From assembly GCF_014641195.1 (NCBI RefSeq), contig NZ_BMHQ01000012.1:1-64000 (forward strand): a stretch of 64,000 nucleotides of DNA, in the 5' to 3' direction. Within the stretch, counting starts at the first letter, position 1; every line of letters begins with the position of its first letter. This stretch comes from Marinithermofilum abyssi. GTDB lineage: Bacteria; Bacillota; Bacilli; Thermoactinomycetales; DSM-45169. Positions 1 to 7,464 of this stretch are shown in pieces. The position numbers were made by a program, and so were the translations under genes. The notes beneath the pieces were generated by a model that did not search any database, was not told the origin of the DNA, and saw nothing but the letters and a program-made list of their open reading frames with translations.

Positions 1-679
1 GTATGTTGTATTCTGCTGCACGTTCAAATAAACGCCTGACGTCGTAGGCGCCATCCCCCAGTAGTCGAAAAACAGAAAACAATGTGAGCTCTCCCAGCAT
101 GGAACCGGTTTGGCTATCGTGGATATTGGCGGGTGTGACTCGCCAAACCAAGGGAAGAAGGTCCTCGGATACGATGGCATGCAATTTGTACCCCACATAC
201 CATCCCAACCGGGTCCCTTTGCCCTTTTGAGCCTCTTGATCAAAGCGGGAAGCCCGTAGAGGCGTACTATCCCAATAGGTAATGCAAGTCTGAGGGTTCA
301 ACCGGTGCAATATCTCATGAAACAGCAATTCATACGAGGATTTTTCGATAGTAGTTACTCGACGAGACAGTGTACTATGATCCGGCACCTCAGAGAGCCC
401 GATCCAAGTCCGGGCATGGGAATCGTAACGCAGACGCCATTCTAACTCTCGTAAACTCTTGATTCGGTAAAATACTTGGTAGATCATGCATTTGACAATT
501 TGAGCATCAGAAAATTTTGGAGGACGACCACGTCTGGGCTGGTGAACATGAAGCATCATGGAATCAATTTGTTGAAACAATTGCAGCAGTGGATGTTGGT
601 GTTTATGTAAGTTATGTGCTAAACTCAAATCAATCCGCCTCGTGGTTTGATGTTTGGGTGAGAGCTTACATCGTACCAC
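1..679 (-). CDS. IS4/IS5-type DDE transposase, cut by window edge
   Basis: The minus-strand frame stays open from about position 679 (GTG) to base 1, so the C-terminus lies outside the window. The N-terminal part has the usual basic segment (QPRRGRPPKFSD) and a helix-rich DNA-binding stretch. The DDE catalytic region follows: WDSTPLRASRFD carries the first Asp and LLGDGAYD the second. No ATG lies near the N-terminus; the first is at the MMLH segment near 556, so the start is uncertain and the true one may be GTG 679 or an internal codon. It sits beside several gene fragments, as expected for an IS that drove local decay. Whether the copy is intact cannot be judged without sequence left of base 1. 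Confidence 0.85.
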   Translation of the reverse strand, partial: MVRCKLSPKHQTTRRIDLSLAHNLHKHQHPLLQLFQQIDSMMLHVHQPRRGRPPKFSDAQIVKCMIYQVFYRIKSLRELEWRLRYDSHARTWIGLSEVPDHSTLSRRVTTIEKSSYELLFHEILHRLNPQTCITYWDSTPLRASRFDQEAQKGKGTRLGWYVGYKLHAIVSEDLLPLVWRVTPANIHDSQTGSMLGELTLFSVFRLLGDGAYDVRRLFERAAEYNI

Positions 680-683
680 GGAA

Positions 684-833
684 TGGCGGATTTTTCTTAT
701 CGATTTTAGAAATTATTTATGCAACAGGCTCGATATACCAGATAAGTTATTAAATGACCAAGAGGCTAAAATATTAGCAAATAAAGTACTCAAAATAAAG
801 CCAGAAAGTGAAGTGGCAAAAAAATACATTTAA
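684..833 (+). pseudogene. C-terminal fragment of an unidentified protein
   Basis: After the transposase start, the plus strand reads an open C-terminal stretch of about 50 residues that ends with LANKVLKIKPESEVAKKYI and a TAA at 831-833. It has no start codon or ribosome binding site. Its codon content looks protein-like, so I read it as the tail of a gene whose front was removed at the IS boundary. I do not recognise the family. Confidence 0.4.
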
Positions 834-837
834 ATAT

Positions 838-972
838 CATTTTTTCTTCGATCTGCCGAATTTCCTCAATAGTGGCTGGTTCCTTTAAAAACCTGCTATA
901 CCCCTTCACTTTTTGATTCAAAAGCTCTTGTAATTCGGTCCACAAGGTTGTAAAGGTTTGCTCTACTTTCAT
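838..972 (-). pseudogene. N-terminal fragment of a SUKH (SMI1/KNR4-like) protein
   Basis: ATG at 972 opens about 45 residues (MKVEQTFTTLWTEL... then FLKEPATIEEIRQIEEKM). These match the start of SMI1/KNR4 (SUKH) proteins, in which an EPAT..EI..IE motif precedes the conserved core. The match stops abruptly near 838, where the frame runs into unrelated AT-rich sequence. SUKH proteins commonly act as immunity proteins against polymorphic toxins in Bacillota, so this is probably a relic of a toxin-immunity locus. The family call rests on the motif alone. Confidence 0.5.
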
Positions 973-986
973 TCATCTCATGCCTT

Positions 987-1326
987 TCAGTCGATATGTT
1001 CTCCCAGAAATGAAAGAAATGTTTGGCTGGGCCTTGGTTGGATTTTTAAACAAACAAGATCGATATCCACTAAAGTACAAGACTCTCCTTCAACGAGATA
1101 ACCAAAAGCATCTCCCATGCCGAATCTCCTATCAACCGCACTTCGCGAATCGGTTGTACTCTTTTGGATCTTTTTCCTTTAGGTATTCGTAATCAAAAAA
1201 TTCGTCTGCTGGAATCAGCCCACTGTAAATATACACGAAGAAATCTCCATAGCTACTAAAAAAGGTATCGTTCGGGATGATGAATATAATCAGCTGTTCT
1301 TCCTGTAATTTCCGTGCTTTGAATTT
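987..1326 (-). pseudogene. Frameshifted relic, possibly the C-terminal part of a SUKH-like protein
   Basis: Two minus-strand frames join here. About 64 residues (…FFVYIYSGLIPADEFFDYEYLKEKDPKEYNRFAKCG) end at 1132. A second frame from ATG 1118 to 987 gives 43 residues starting MGDAFGYLVEGESCTLVDIDL. The GDAFGYLVEG segment resembles the glycine-rich middle of SUKH folds (G-G-D-x-F/Y), so one frameshift could reunite them. The TAGGAG before ATG 1118 could also serve a real 43-residue ORF. The upstream end is lost against msrA. Function is unknown. Confidence 0.35.
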
Positions 1327-1381
1327 TCCTTGAGCCTCTGGTATGCTGTTATTCAATCCAGCTGTGAAGGAGTGAAGCACA

Positions 1382-1855
1382 ATGGCCACAGCAACGTTTG
1401 GTGCAGGATGTTTCTGGGGTGTCGAAGCCTTGTTTCGGCAAATAGACGGGGTAACAGATACAGCTGTCGGGTATATGGGCGGCAACAAAGAAAATCCGAG
1501 TTATGAAGAGGTATGCACAGATACAACGGGGCATGCTGAGGTTGTTCATCTGGAGTATGATCCTAAGGTCGTTACCTATGAGGAACTGCTGCAAGTCTTC
1601 TGGGAAAATCATGATCCGACCCAGTTGAACCGGCAGGGTCCTGATGTGGGAACACAGTACCGTTCCGTCATTTTTTATCATACTCCGGAACAAAAGGAAG
1701 CTGCGGAAAAATCCAAAGCAGAGCTGGAGAAGTCCGGTAAATATGACAAACCGATTGTAACGGAGATCGCCCCCGCTGGTCCATTTTACAAAGCGGAAGA
1801 GTACCATCAACGCTATTTGGAAAAGCGGGGACTTCGCTCTTGCAACATCCGTTGA
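1382..1855 (+). CDS. msrA: Peptide methionine-S-sulfoxide reductase
   Basis: MsrA reduces the S epimer of methionine sulfoxide in oxidised proteins in the cytosol and is recharged by thioredoxin. The 157-residue product has the signature GCFWG at residues 9-13 (Cys10 is the nucleophile), the [14 protein letters not shown] segment and YHQRYL near the C-terminus. Length is normal for a stand-alone MsrA without a fused MsrB domain. AAGGAG lies about 10 bases before ATG 1382. The gene appears monocistronic: decayed DNA lies upstream and a terminator hairpin downstream. Thioredoxin reductase (trxB, 5189) nearby supplies the same electron path but is not in an operon with it. Confidence 0.97.
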   Translation: MATATFGAGCFWGVEALFRQIDGVTDTAVGYMGGNKENPSYEEVCTDTTGHAEVVHLEYDPKVVTYEELLQVFWENHDPTQLNRQGPDVGTQYRSVIFYHTPEQKEAAEKSKAELEKSGKYDKPIVTEIAPAGPFYKAEEYHQRYLEKRGLRSCNIR

Positions 1856-1957
1856 GACTCCACATGGGTTGCTCTTGCCGTCCCCACAAGGGGGATTTCA
1901 AGCAACGCCGTCTTTCATCCCACGTGGGTTTTCAGTCGGCGCTTTCTGTAAACGAAC

Positions 1958-1994
1958 AAGCCCGTCCAGCTTGAAGCTGAGACGGGCTTTCTTT
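1958..1994. terminator. Bidirectional terminator between msrA and the protease gene
   Basis: A 9-bp perfect stem (AAGCCCGTC at 1958-1966 with GACGGGCTT at 1981-1989) carries a small inner AGCTT/AAGCT pairing and is followed by TCTTT. It lies between the 3' ends of convergent genes and could serve both. Confidence 0.75.
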
Positions 1995-2011
1995 CGCATA
2001 AAGATCGTATG

Positions 2012-3154
2012 CTATTGTGTGGAGATACCGCGAGCCGCCCAGATGGAATCGATCTGATCACCGTGGGAACCACCGTAAAGCAACAGATCTGCTTGCTTGA
2101 TCGCTCGGGCCCCGTCGTTGAAGGTCGCGTCTGGAGTGAGGGACCAGTGGGATTGCAGGATGATCTTCGTCGCCACATCCCGCCCGAATGCTTTATACAT
2201 GTCGTACAGACCTTGGGACCAGATCTCCCCGTCCGCATGCACTTCTCCCACCCAGTCGCGGGGGTAAACCTTGTTGTTGTCCAGACGGCGCAAGCAAGGA
2301 GGATTGGAAGAAGAGTAGGATGTAGCATCCCATTCGCCGATGCATCCGGTACCAAAGCTGGTCGAAGAAGTGGCATCTTCGTAAGTAGCTCCCAGGAAAT
2401 CCCCAAAGCCTTCACCCATCGCCCCGCTTTCTGCAGAGTTTCCAAAATTGGGAAGCTGATTGTCCTGAATCGAGTGTCCGTATTCATGAGCGATGATTCC
2501 TGCATCTTCTGCGTCATCCACACCGCCGGATCCGAAGGTCAGTTCTTTCGTCGAGGGGGAGTAAAAGGAGTTGTCTTTTTTGTAGGTGTTGACGTTGGCT
2601 GTGATGGACCGGTTGTTGATATTTGTAAATCCGAGGGACTGGATGTAGCGTTGCAAGGTGTCGATGTGATAATACGCCATGACATCTTCAAAGCTGTCCT
2701 GTGAACGGGTAAAGTTGAACGTATGGGTTGCGGAGTAGGTTTTGGCGCGGGAATAGATGTTGACATACGCGTCTTTCAGATAGCCGGAGCCGTCCAAACC
2801 CAGCAGGGACACCGATTTCAACTGGTTGTTTAGTGCCGCGCTGTCGGCGTCGTTGTTATCGGAAAATCCGGTGGCGGACCCTTGAGATTCCAACGGATTC
2901 GGTGAGAACACATTGCCGGTACCTGTTGCCCGCCGGTTCAAGTCTTTCTTTTTCAGGAACTTGCCGCTGTCCGCGTGGATATAGGTTTCCCAGGCCCCAA
3001 ACGGTGTTTTTGCATGCACTAGTACACGATAAACCGGGACGGCTGTACTGTTTTGGATGATATAACCGAACTGGCGGGAGGTCGGTGCCCATTTGTCATT
3101 GTTTTCGGCCCCGATTTGCTGAAACGCTTGGGACTCGGCCGCATCTACTATTAA
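2012..3154 (-). pseudogene. 5'-truncated secreted zinc metalloprotease (thermolysin/fungalysin-like)
   Basis: The readable minus-strand frame (about 380 residues, from 3154 down to 2012) has the zinc motif HEYGH followed 20-30 residues later by GEGFGDFLG, which supplies the third ligand Glu. This is the HExxH...E arrangement of M4/M36 gluzincins. The front part (VPVYRVLVHAKTPFGAWETYIHADSGK) looks like the end of an FTP/PepSY-type propeptide. In frame upstream is a TGA near 3155; no start codon with a ribosome binding site, signal peptide or full propeptide is present. An internal GTG at 3019 has no good SD and would give a protein without a secretion signal. I infer a gene beheaded by deletion, probably non-functional. 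Confidence 0.7.
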
Positions 3155-3204
3155 TCATTCGAGGCAATAGAGCATGACTGTATAAGTCGTTTGTTTTAGA
3201 CGTG

Positions 3205-3244
3205 AAAAAAGCCCGCCGGTATTTAACGCCTGGCGGGCTTTTTT
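3205..3244 (-). terminator. Rho-independent terminator of the sulfur transporter gene
   Basis: A 13-bp stem (AAAAAAGCCCGCC with GGCGGGCTTTTTT) sits immediately downstream of the yeeE stop on the minus strand, with a T-run in that direction and an A-run mirrored on the other strand. It is among the strongest terminators in the window. Confidence 0.9.
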
Positions 3245-3247
3245 AAA

Positions 3248-4513
3248 TTAGCAAACGAAATCAGTCGGTTTGGGATTTTTCATGCCGAACAGCGGACGGA
3301 ACCACATGCCAACGACGCTTCCGGCAAGTGCAAGGATCATCCACACCCATCCGTGCAGGCTGAAGGAGGCGATCCCGGCGAAGTAAGCGCCGATATTGCA
3401 GCCGTAAGCGAGGCGGGCGCCGTATCCCATCAGCAGGCCGCCGATGATGGAGCCGACGGCGAGACGTCCGTTCAGTTTACTCAAAGTAAACACACCGCCA
3501 ATAGAGGAAGCCAACAACGCTCCCAATACGAGTCCGAAGTCCATCACCGAAGTCGCGTCAGCAAAGACAGATGACTGAAGGGCCGCAGCGCGTTCCCCGC
3601 TCCAATACCCCCAGGAGGCGACATCGACCCCCATGGCTTGCGCTGCTTTGGATCCCCAAAGAGCGAAGGCGGAGGTGATACCCCAGGGCTCTCCTTTAAC
3701 CGTAAGGGTGACAGCATTCAGGACAGCCAGCAGGATAGCGGCTGCCCACAGGGGCCAAGATCCCCGGACGATGCGAACCCATCCGCGGGCTGTAGGCAGC
3801 GGCTTCCGAACGGGCGGGTTTTTCCGTTTGGCAATTACCACGGTCAACCAGGCGATGATTCCGAATACGGCCAGTTGGACCACCAAGGCTCCGCCATAGC
3901 CCAGGGGAGTGTTTTCTGCCAGGGAGAATGCGGGGAAGGAGGGCATCTGCTTTGTCCAGAACTCCCAATGGTACGCCCCGATCACGCTTCCCGCGATGAA
4001 TCCGGCCAAGGTCAAGAAAGCAGCAGTTCGTCCGCCGCCGGCAGCGTACAAGGTGCCCGAGGCGCAGCCACCGCCCAGTTGCATGCCGATCCCGAAGAGG
4101 AAGGAACCGACGACCAAGCTGACACCGAGCGGTTCCACGGAAGCTTCCGGCTTCGTACCGAAAAAGCCGATCCCCAGGGACAAAATCGGGGTGAAAAGCA
4201 GGCAAGCGACAGCTATCATCAACATGTGAGCCCGCAAACCTTCGCCTTGTCCTACGGAGAGTAGCTGACGGAAGGCGGATGTGAACCCGAAGCGGGCATG
4301 AAACAATGTATATCCCAACAAGATTCCCAAGGTGTAGAGAACTCCTTGTTTCAACCCAAACCCGTTGAATATTACGTAGCTTAACAGCAAGGCGGCCCCC
4401 AGCGTGGTGAGTGAGAGTGTGGTTTTGGGGGACGGCAATCCTGCTGGCGTAAGAGGGATTGCCGGTTGTTTTTCCTTTTGCAAAGGAGCAACTGACGCAG
4501 AAGAAACAGCCAT
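3248..4513 (-). CDS. YeeE/YedE-family thiosulfate/sulfur transporter
   Basis: This is an integral membrane protein of 421 residues with two homologous halves of YeeE/YedE (DUF395) type, the family that includes the thiosulfate transporter TsuA. The two diagnostic cysteine motifs are present: GGGCASG (Cys150) and YGCNIG (Cys372). About ten hydrophobic segments can be seen, and the protein ends in an extra Cys (FVC). In characterised relatives the conserved cysteines relay thiosulfate through the membrane. AGAGGTG precedes ATG 4513. The gene is divergent from an arsR-type regulator and the 256-base intergenic region carries operator-like repeats, so sulfur- or metalloid-responsive control is likely. 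No TusA-like partner gene is adjacent. The substrate is inferred from the family. Confidence 0.88.
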   Translation of the reverse strand: MAVSSASVAPLQKEKQPAIPLTPAGLPSPKTTLSLTTLGAALLLSYVIFNGFGLKQGVLYTLGILLGYTLFHARFGFTSAFRQLLSVGQGEGLRAHMLMIAVACLLFTPILSLGIGFFGTKPEASVEPLGVSLVVGSFLFGIGMQLGGGCASGTLYAAGGGRTAAFLTLAGFIAGSVIGAYHWEFWTKQMPSFPAFSLAENTPLGYGGALVVQLAVFGIIAWLTVVIAKRKNPPVRKPLPTARGWVRIVRGSWPLWAAAILLAVLNAVTLTVKGEPWGITSAFALWGSKAAQAMGVDVASWGYWSGERAAALQSSVFADATSVMDFGLVLGALLASSIGGVFTLSKLNGRLAVGSIIGGLLMGYGARLAYGCNIGAYFAGIASFSLHGWVWMILALAGSVVGMWFRPLFGMKNPKPTDFVC

Positions 4514-4531
4514 GTTCTTTCACCTCTAATT

Positions 4532-4565
4532 CCTATATAATTAATCGGGATTTATATAATTAGGA
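4532..4565. promoter_or_regulatory. Imperfect AT-rich inverted repeat upstream of the transporter gene
   Basis: CCTATATAATTAA (from 4532) and TTATATAATTAGGA (4552-4565) form an imperfect inverted repeat. It lies 20-50 bases before the transporter start and resembles the core of the perfect operator at 4731-4754. It is a plausible second ArsR site controlling the divergent transporter promoter. Confidence 0.4.
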
Positions 4566-4723
4566 CTATATTACAACAGGATGGATCATTTGTAAACTGT
4601 TGGTTATAAGGAAAGATCATTTCCTTTGGCGGTTGGGCGGTCTGTTTATAGGAGTTCGGTTTTGGGTATCTTTTGTATTGTGGATAACTCTTGACCTGGG
4701 GAATGGATGGAACCAATCGGGAT

Positions 4724-4754
4724 TTGACACATATATAAGAATATGCTTATATAT
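4724..4754 (+). promoter_or_regulatory. Sigma-A promoter with embedded ArsR/SmtB-type operator
   Basis: TTGACA at 4724-4729 and TTATAT at 4747-4752 are 17 bases apart. The spacer and -10 box are covered by a perfect 9-6-9 palindrome, ATATATAAG (4731-4739) with CTTATATAT (4746-4754). A palindrome of this kind over the promoter is classic for ArsR/SmtB autorepression of the gene that starts at 4770. Confidence 0.85.
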
Positions 4755-4769
4755 ACATGAGGTGATGGG

Positions 4770-5096
4770 ATGGGGTTCGAGGAAATGGCGGAATGCTATA
4801 AAGCGCTGGGAGATAAAACGCGCTTAAAAATCCTGGCTTTGTTAATGGTTGAGGATCTATGCGTCTGCGAGTTTGTCGAGGTGTTGAAAATGACACAGCC
4901 GGCAGTTTCCCAGCACATACGGAAGTTGAAGAATGTAAAGCTGGTGAAGGAGCGGCGCCAGGGTCAATGGATTTTTTATTCCTTGGACCGGGATCGCTAT
5001 CCCCATCTCCATTCTGTATGGGAATCCTTGCCGGATCTGTCCGATGAAGTAGAAAAGTTGAAAGTGAACGGAAAAAAGGTGTACTGCACAGACTGA
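4770..5096 (+). CDS. ArsR/SmtB-family repressor with a CVC motif
   Basis: This 108-residue winged-helix regulator has the recognition helix in TQPAVSQHIRKLKNVKLV and a beta wing in RQGQWIFYSL. DLCVCEF at residues 29-35 places Cys31 and Cys33 in the alpha-3 position, where ArsR proteins bind As(III)/Sb(III). GAGGTG sits 5 bases before ATG 4770. It is probably autorepressed through the palindrome at 4731-4754 and may also repress the divergent sulfur transporter. No arsenic efflux or reductase gene is adjacent. The real inducer could therefore be arsenite or a reactive sulfur species, as with other ArsR proteins linked to sulfur genes; the sequence alone cannot decide. Confidence 0.9.
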   Translation: MGFEEMAECYKALGDKTRLKILALLMVEDLCVCEFVEVLKMTQPAVSQHIRKLKNVKLVKERRQGQWIFYSLDRDRYPHLHSVWESLPDLSDEVEKLKVNGKKVYCTD

Positions 5097-5188
5097 GCAC
5101 TTGCTTTTTTGGGTGTATTTACACCCCGAACGCAAAAGCGGTATGCTGGAAATACTTCAGATGGATGAACAGCAGGAGGTTGAAACGT

Positions 5189-6142
5189 ATGCGTAAAGTA
5201 GTCGTGTTGGGTACGGGACCTGCAGGTTTGACCGCGGCCATTTATTTGGCGCGTGCCAATATGCAGCCGCTGGTGATCGAGGGACAAGAGCCGGGGGGTC
5301 AGTTGACCACCACCACGGATGTGGAAAACTTCCCCGGATTTCCGGATGGCATCATGGGACCGGAATTGATGGCCAACATGCGGAAACAAGCGGAACGATT
5401 CGGGGCTGAGTTCAAACGGGGTTGGGTAACCGATGTGGATCTTTCCCAACGTCCGTTCACATTGACCGTTGAAGGAGACGGCCAGGTGGAAACCGATGCC
5501 CTCATTATCTCCACCGGTGCTTCCGCCAAACTCCTCGGCATACCGGGTGAAAAAGAATACATGGGGCAAGGCGTCAGCACCTGCGCCACCTGCGACGGAT
5601 TCTTCTACCGTGGCAAAAAGATTATCGTGGTCGGCGGTGGCGACTCGGCCATGGAAGAGGCCACTTTCCTGACTAAATTTGCTACCGAAGTACATGTCAT
5701 CCACCGCCGGGAAGAGCTGCGAGCCTCCAAGATCATGCAGGACCGCGCTCGGGCAAATGAAAAGATCACCTGGGGTTTGAACCGGGTGCCGGTAGAAGTG
5801 GTCCCCAACGAAAACGGCGGCGGAATCAAAGGACTTAAAGTCCGTAACAAAGCGACGGATGAAATTGAATTTGTGGAAGCTGACGGAATTTTCGTCGCCA
5901 TCGGTCACAAGCCCAACACCGATTTTCTAAAAGGCAAGCTGGAAATGGATGAGCTGGGCTATCTCAAAGTGCAGCCTGGCACTACCCGAACCAATGTGCC
6001 GGGTGTCTTCGCTTGCGGCGATGTTCAGGACAAAGAATACCGCCAGGCGATCACCGCTGCCGGTACCGGCTGTATGGCGGCGCTGGACTGCGAGCGGTTC
6101 CTGGAAGGCAGCGCCACCCACGATTGGAGCCAAGCCCTGTAA
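5189..6142 (+). CDS. trxB: Thioredoxin reductase
   Basis: This FAD- and NADPH-dependent enzyme reduces thioredoxin in the cytosol. The 317-residue protein begins with the FAD GxGxxG fold (residues 8-13), has the redox pair CATC (Cys132/Cys135), and an NADPH-binding GGGDSA with HRREELRAS after it. The C-terminal FAD motif GVFACGDVQD is intact. I chose ATG 5189 because AGGAGG at 5174-5179 is 9 bases upstream; ATG 5165 has no such site. It follows arsR by 92 bases with no clear terminator, so partial co-transcription is possible. Confidence 0.97.
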   Translation: MRKVVVLGTGPAGLTAAIYLARANMQPLVIEGQEPGGQLTTTTDVENFPGFPDGIMGPELMANMRKQAERFGAEFKRGWVTDVDLSQRPFTLTVEGDGQVETDALIISTGASAKLLGIPGEKEYMGQGVSTCATCDGFFYRGKKIIVVGGGDSAMEEATFLTKFATEVHVIHRREELRASKIMQDRARANEKITWGLNRVPVEVVPNENGGGIKGLKVRNKATDEIEFVEADGIFVAIGHKPNTDFLKGKLEMDELGYLKVQPGTTRTNVPGVFACGDVQDKEYRQAITAAGTGCMAALDCERFLEGSATHDWSQAL

Positions 6143-6161
6143 TCAAGCTTCTCTGTGTAAC

Positions 6162-6199
6162 AAAACCCCGCACCCTGAAAAAGAAGGATGCGGGGTTTT
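6162..6199. terminator. Bidirectional terminator between trxB and menA
   Basis: A GC-rich stem (AAAACCCCGCAC with its mirror ending GCGGGGTTTT) surrounds a short A-rich loop. It carries A/T tracts on both sides and lies between convergent trxB and menA. Confidence 0.88.
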
Positions 6200-6236
6200 G
6201 CTTAGTGCCCACAGGTGTCCTTGTGGGCTTTCGTCG

Positions 6237-7166
6237 TCATATCCAGGTTTGCAAAAACAACCCTAGAGCCAGCAAAAAGCCGAATTGGGTATTTACCTGG
6301 GCGGTACATGCCATGGCCGGCATCATCTCCGCGGGTGAGGATTTGTCCTGAAACCCCCGGATGGCTTGAACAGCTTTTGGCACACTTAAAAAGACGATCA
6401 ACAGCCAGGGGCTGAACATGCCGGTGACCACCCATCCCGTTACCCAGAGGTATGAGAAGAGGAACATGCCCGCCAGGAACCGGACCGCTCCGGTATGGCC
6501 CAAGAGGATGGCCAAGGTGCGGCGTCCGTTTTTCTCATCACCTACCCGATCCCGGATGTTGTTGGCCATCAGGATGGCGCCGATCAAGAGGGCAATGGGG
6601 ATGCTGACCAGGATGCTTGCCAACGAAACGGTTCCGGTGTGAATGAAAAAGGAGATCACGATGATGATGAAGCCCATGAACAAACCGGCGACCAGCTCTC
6701 CGAAGGGAGTGTAGGCGATGGGCCACGGACCGCCGGTGTAAAAGTAACCTGCAGCGATGCAGAGGGAGCCGACCAGGGCCAACCACCAGCTGGACTCCAT
6801 ACAGATATAGATGCCTATACCGACGGCAGCCGCGCAAAAGCTGACGGCGATGCCCATCACCGTTTTGGGAGAGACACCGTCTCGGACAATGGCACCTCCG
6901 ATGCCGACGGATTTCTCGTTGTCCAATCCCCGGACATAATCGTAGTATTCGTTAAACATATTGGTGGCGGCCTGAATCAGGATCGATGCGAGCAGCATTG
7001 CCAGAAAGAGCGATCCTTTGACTTCTCCCGTGGGCAAGGCCAACGCCGTTCCGATCAAAACCGGCACAAAAGAAGCCGTCAACGTATGAGGCCGCAGCAA
7101 TCGCCACCATACACGCCAGCGGGAATCATTGCCCTTGGGCTGGGTTGATTGAATGTTTGGATCCAA
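6237..7166 (-). CDS. menA: 1,4-dihydroxy-2-naphthoate polyprenyltransferase
   Basis: MenA attaches the polyprenyl chain to dihydroxynaphthoate in the membrane, the first lipid-linked step of menaquinone synthesis. The 309-residue protein has the two UbiA-family Asp-rich motifs: NMFNEYYDYVRGLD near residue 70 and NNIRDRVGDEKNGRRT near 200. It has about eight to nine membrane helices. It is transcribed away from the menFDHBEC operon and shares a 300-base divergent promoter region with menF that contains an 11-bp inverted repeat. Confidence 0.95.
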   Translation of the reverse strand: MDPNIQSTQPKGNDSRWRVWWRLLRPHTLTASFVPVLIGTALALPTGEVKGSLFLAMLLASILIQAATNMFNEYYDYVRGLDNEKSVGIGGAIVRDGVSPKTVMGIAVSFCAAAVGIGIYICMESSWWLALVGSLCIAAGYFYTGGPWPIAYTPFGELVAGLFMGFIIIVISFFIHTGTVSLASILVSIPIALLIGAILMANNIRDRVGDEKNGRRTLAILLGHTGAVRFLAGMFLFSYLWVTGWVVTGMFSPWLLIVFLSVPKAVQAIRGFQDKSSPAEMMPAMACTAQVNTQFGFLLALGLFLQTWI

Positions 7167-7211
7167 TGATGATTCTCTCCTTTTTATATAGAAACCGATG
7201 AAGAATGGAAG

Positions 7212-7281
7212 GAAAATGGACAGATATATTCAGAAATACTGGTCCGTTCTTAGCGGTGGAGATTCAACCGTGTCCATTTTC
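7212..7281. repeat. 11-bp inverted repeat in the divergent menA-menF region
   Basis: GAAAATGGACA (7212-7222) and TGTCCATTTTC (7271-7281) are perfect inverted copies 48 bases apart, between the two divergent men promoters. They could be paired binding sites of one regulator or the arms of a transcript hairpin. No known operator motif is recognised. Confidence 0.5.
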
Positions 7282-7358
7282 AGCAGATTGGGCTACAATA
7301 GTATAGATGGATACAGGGCTTTTTTCGCGGATGGTTGTTTGTCAAAAATCCGCGTGAT

Positions 7359-7388
7359 TTGACAGTTTCAGCCTGTCAATTGTATTCT
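7359..7388 (+). promoter_or_regulatory. Promoter of the men operon
   Basis: TTGACA (7359-7364) and TATTCT (7383-7388) are separated by 18 bases, about 75 bases before the menF start. It is the best match in the intergenic region. Confidence 0.7.
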
Positions 7389-7399
7389 AAAGGAAGCCC

Positions 7400-7425
7400 G
7401 ACCGATGTGCAATCGGTCCTTTTTG
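7400..7425 (+). promoter_or_regulatory. Hairpin with T-run in the menF leader
   Basis: A 7-bp stem, GACCGAT (7400-7406) with ATCGGTC (7412-7418), has a GTGCA loop and is followed by CTTTTTG. It lies between the presumed promoter and the menF start, so it is placed to act as a weak terminator or attenuator. No competing structure or leader peptide was recognised. Confidence 0.5.
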
Positions 7426-7464
7426 CATGGTTTTTTGCACGGAACGAAGTGGGGGGAAACCGTC

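Noticed and set aside
1856-1957. CCCACATGGG/CCCACGTGGG-like short repeats after msrA, considered as a transposon end or CRISPR-type repeat
   Set aside because: Only two imperfect copies without regular spacing; no array or element boundary follows.
2009-2704. 231-codon plus-strand frame over the metalloprotease
   Set aside because: It is the antisense shadow of the protease; the minus-strand frame carries the HEYGH motif and homology-like structure.
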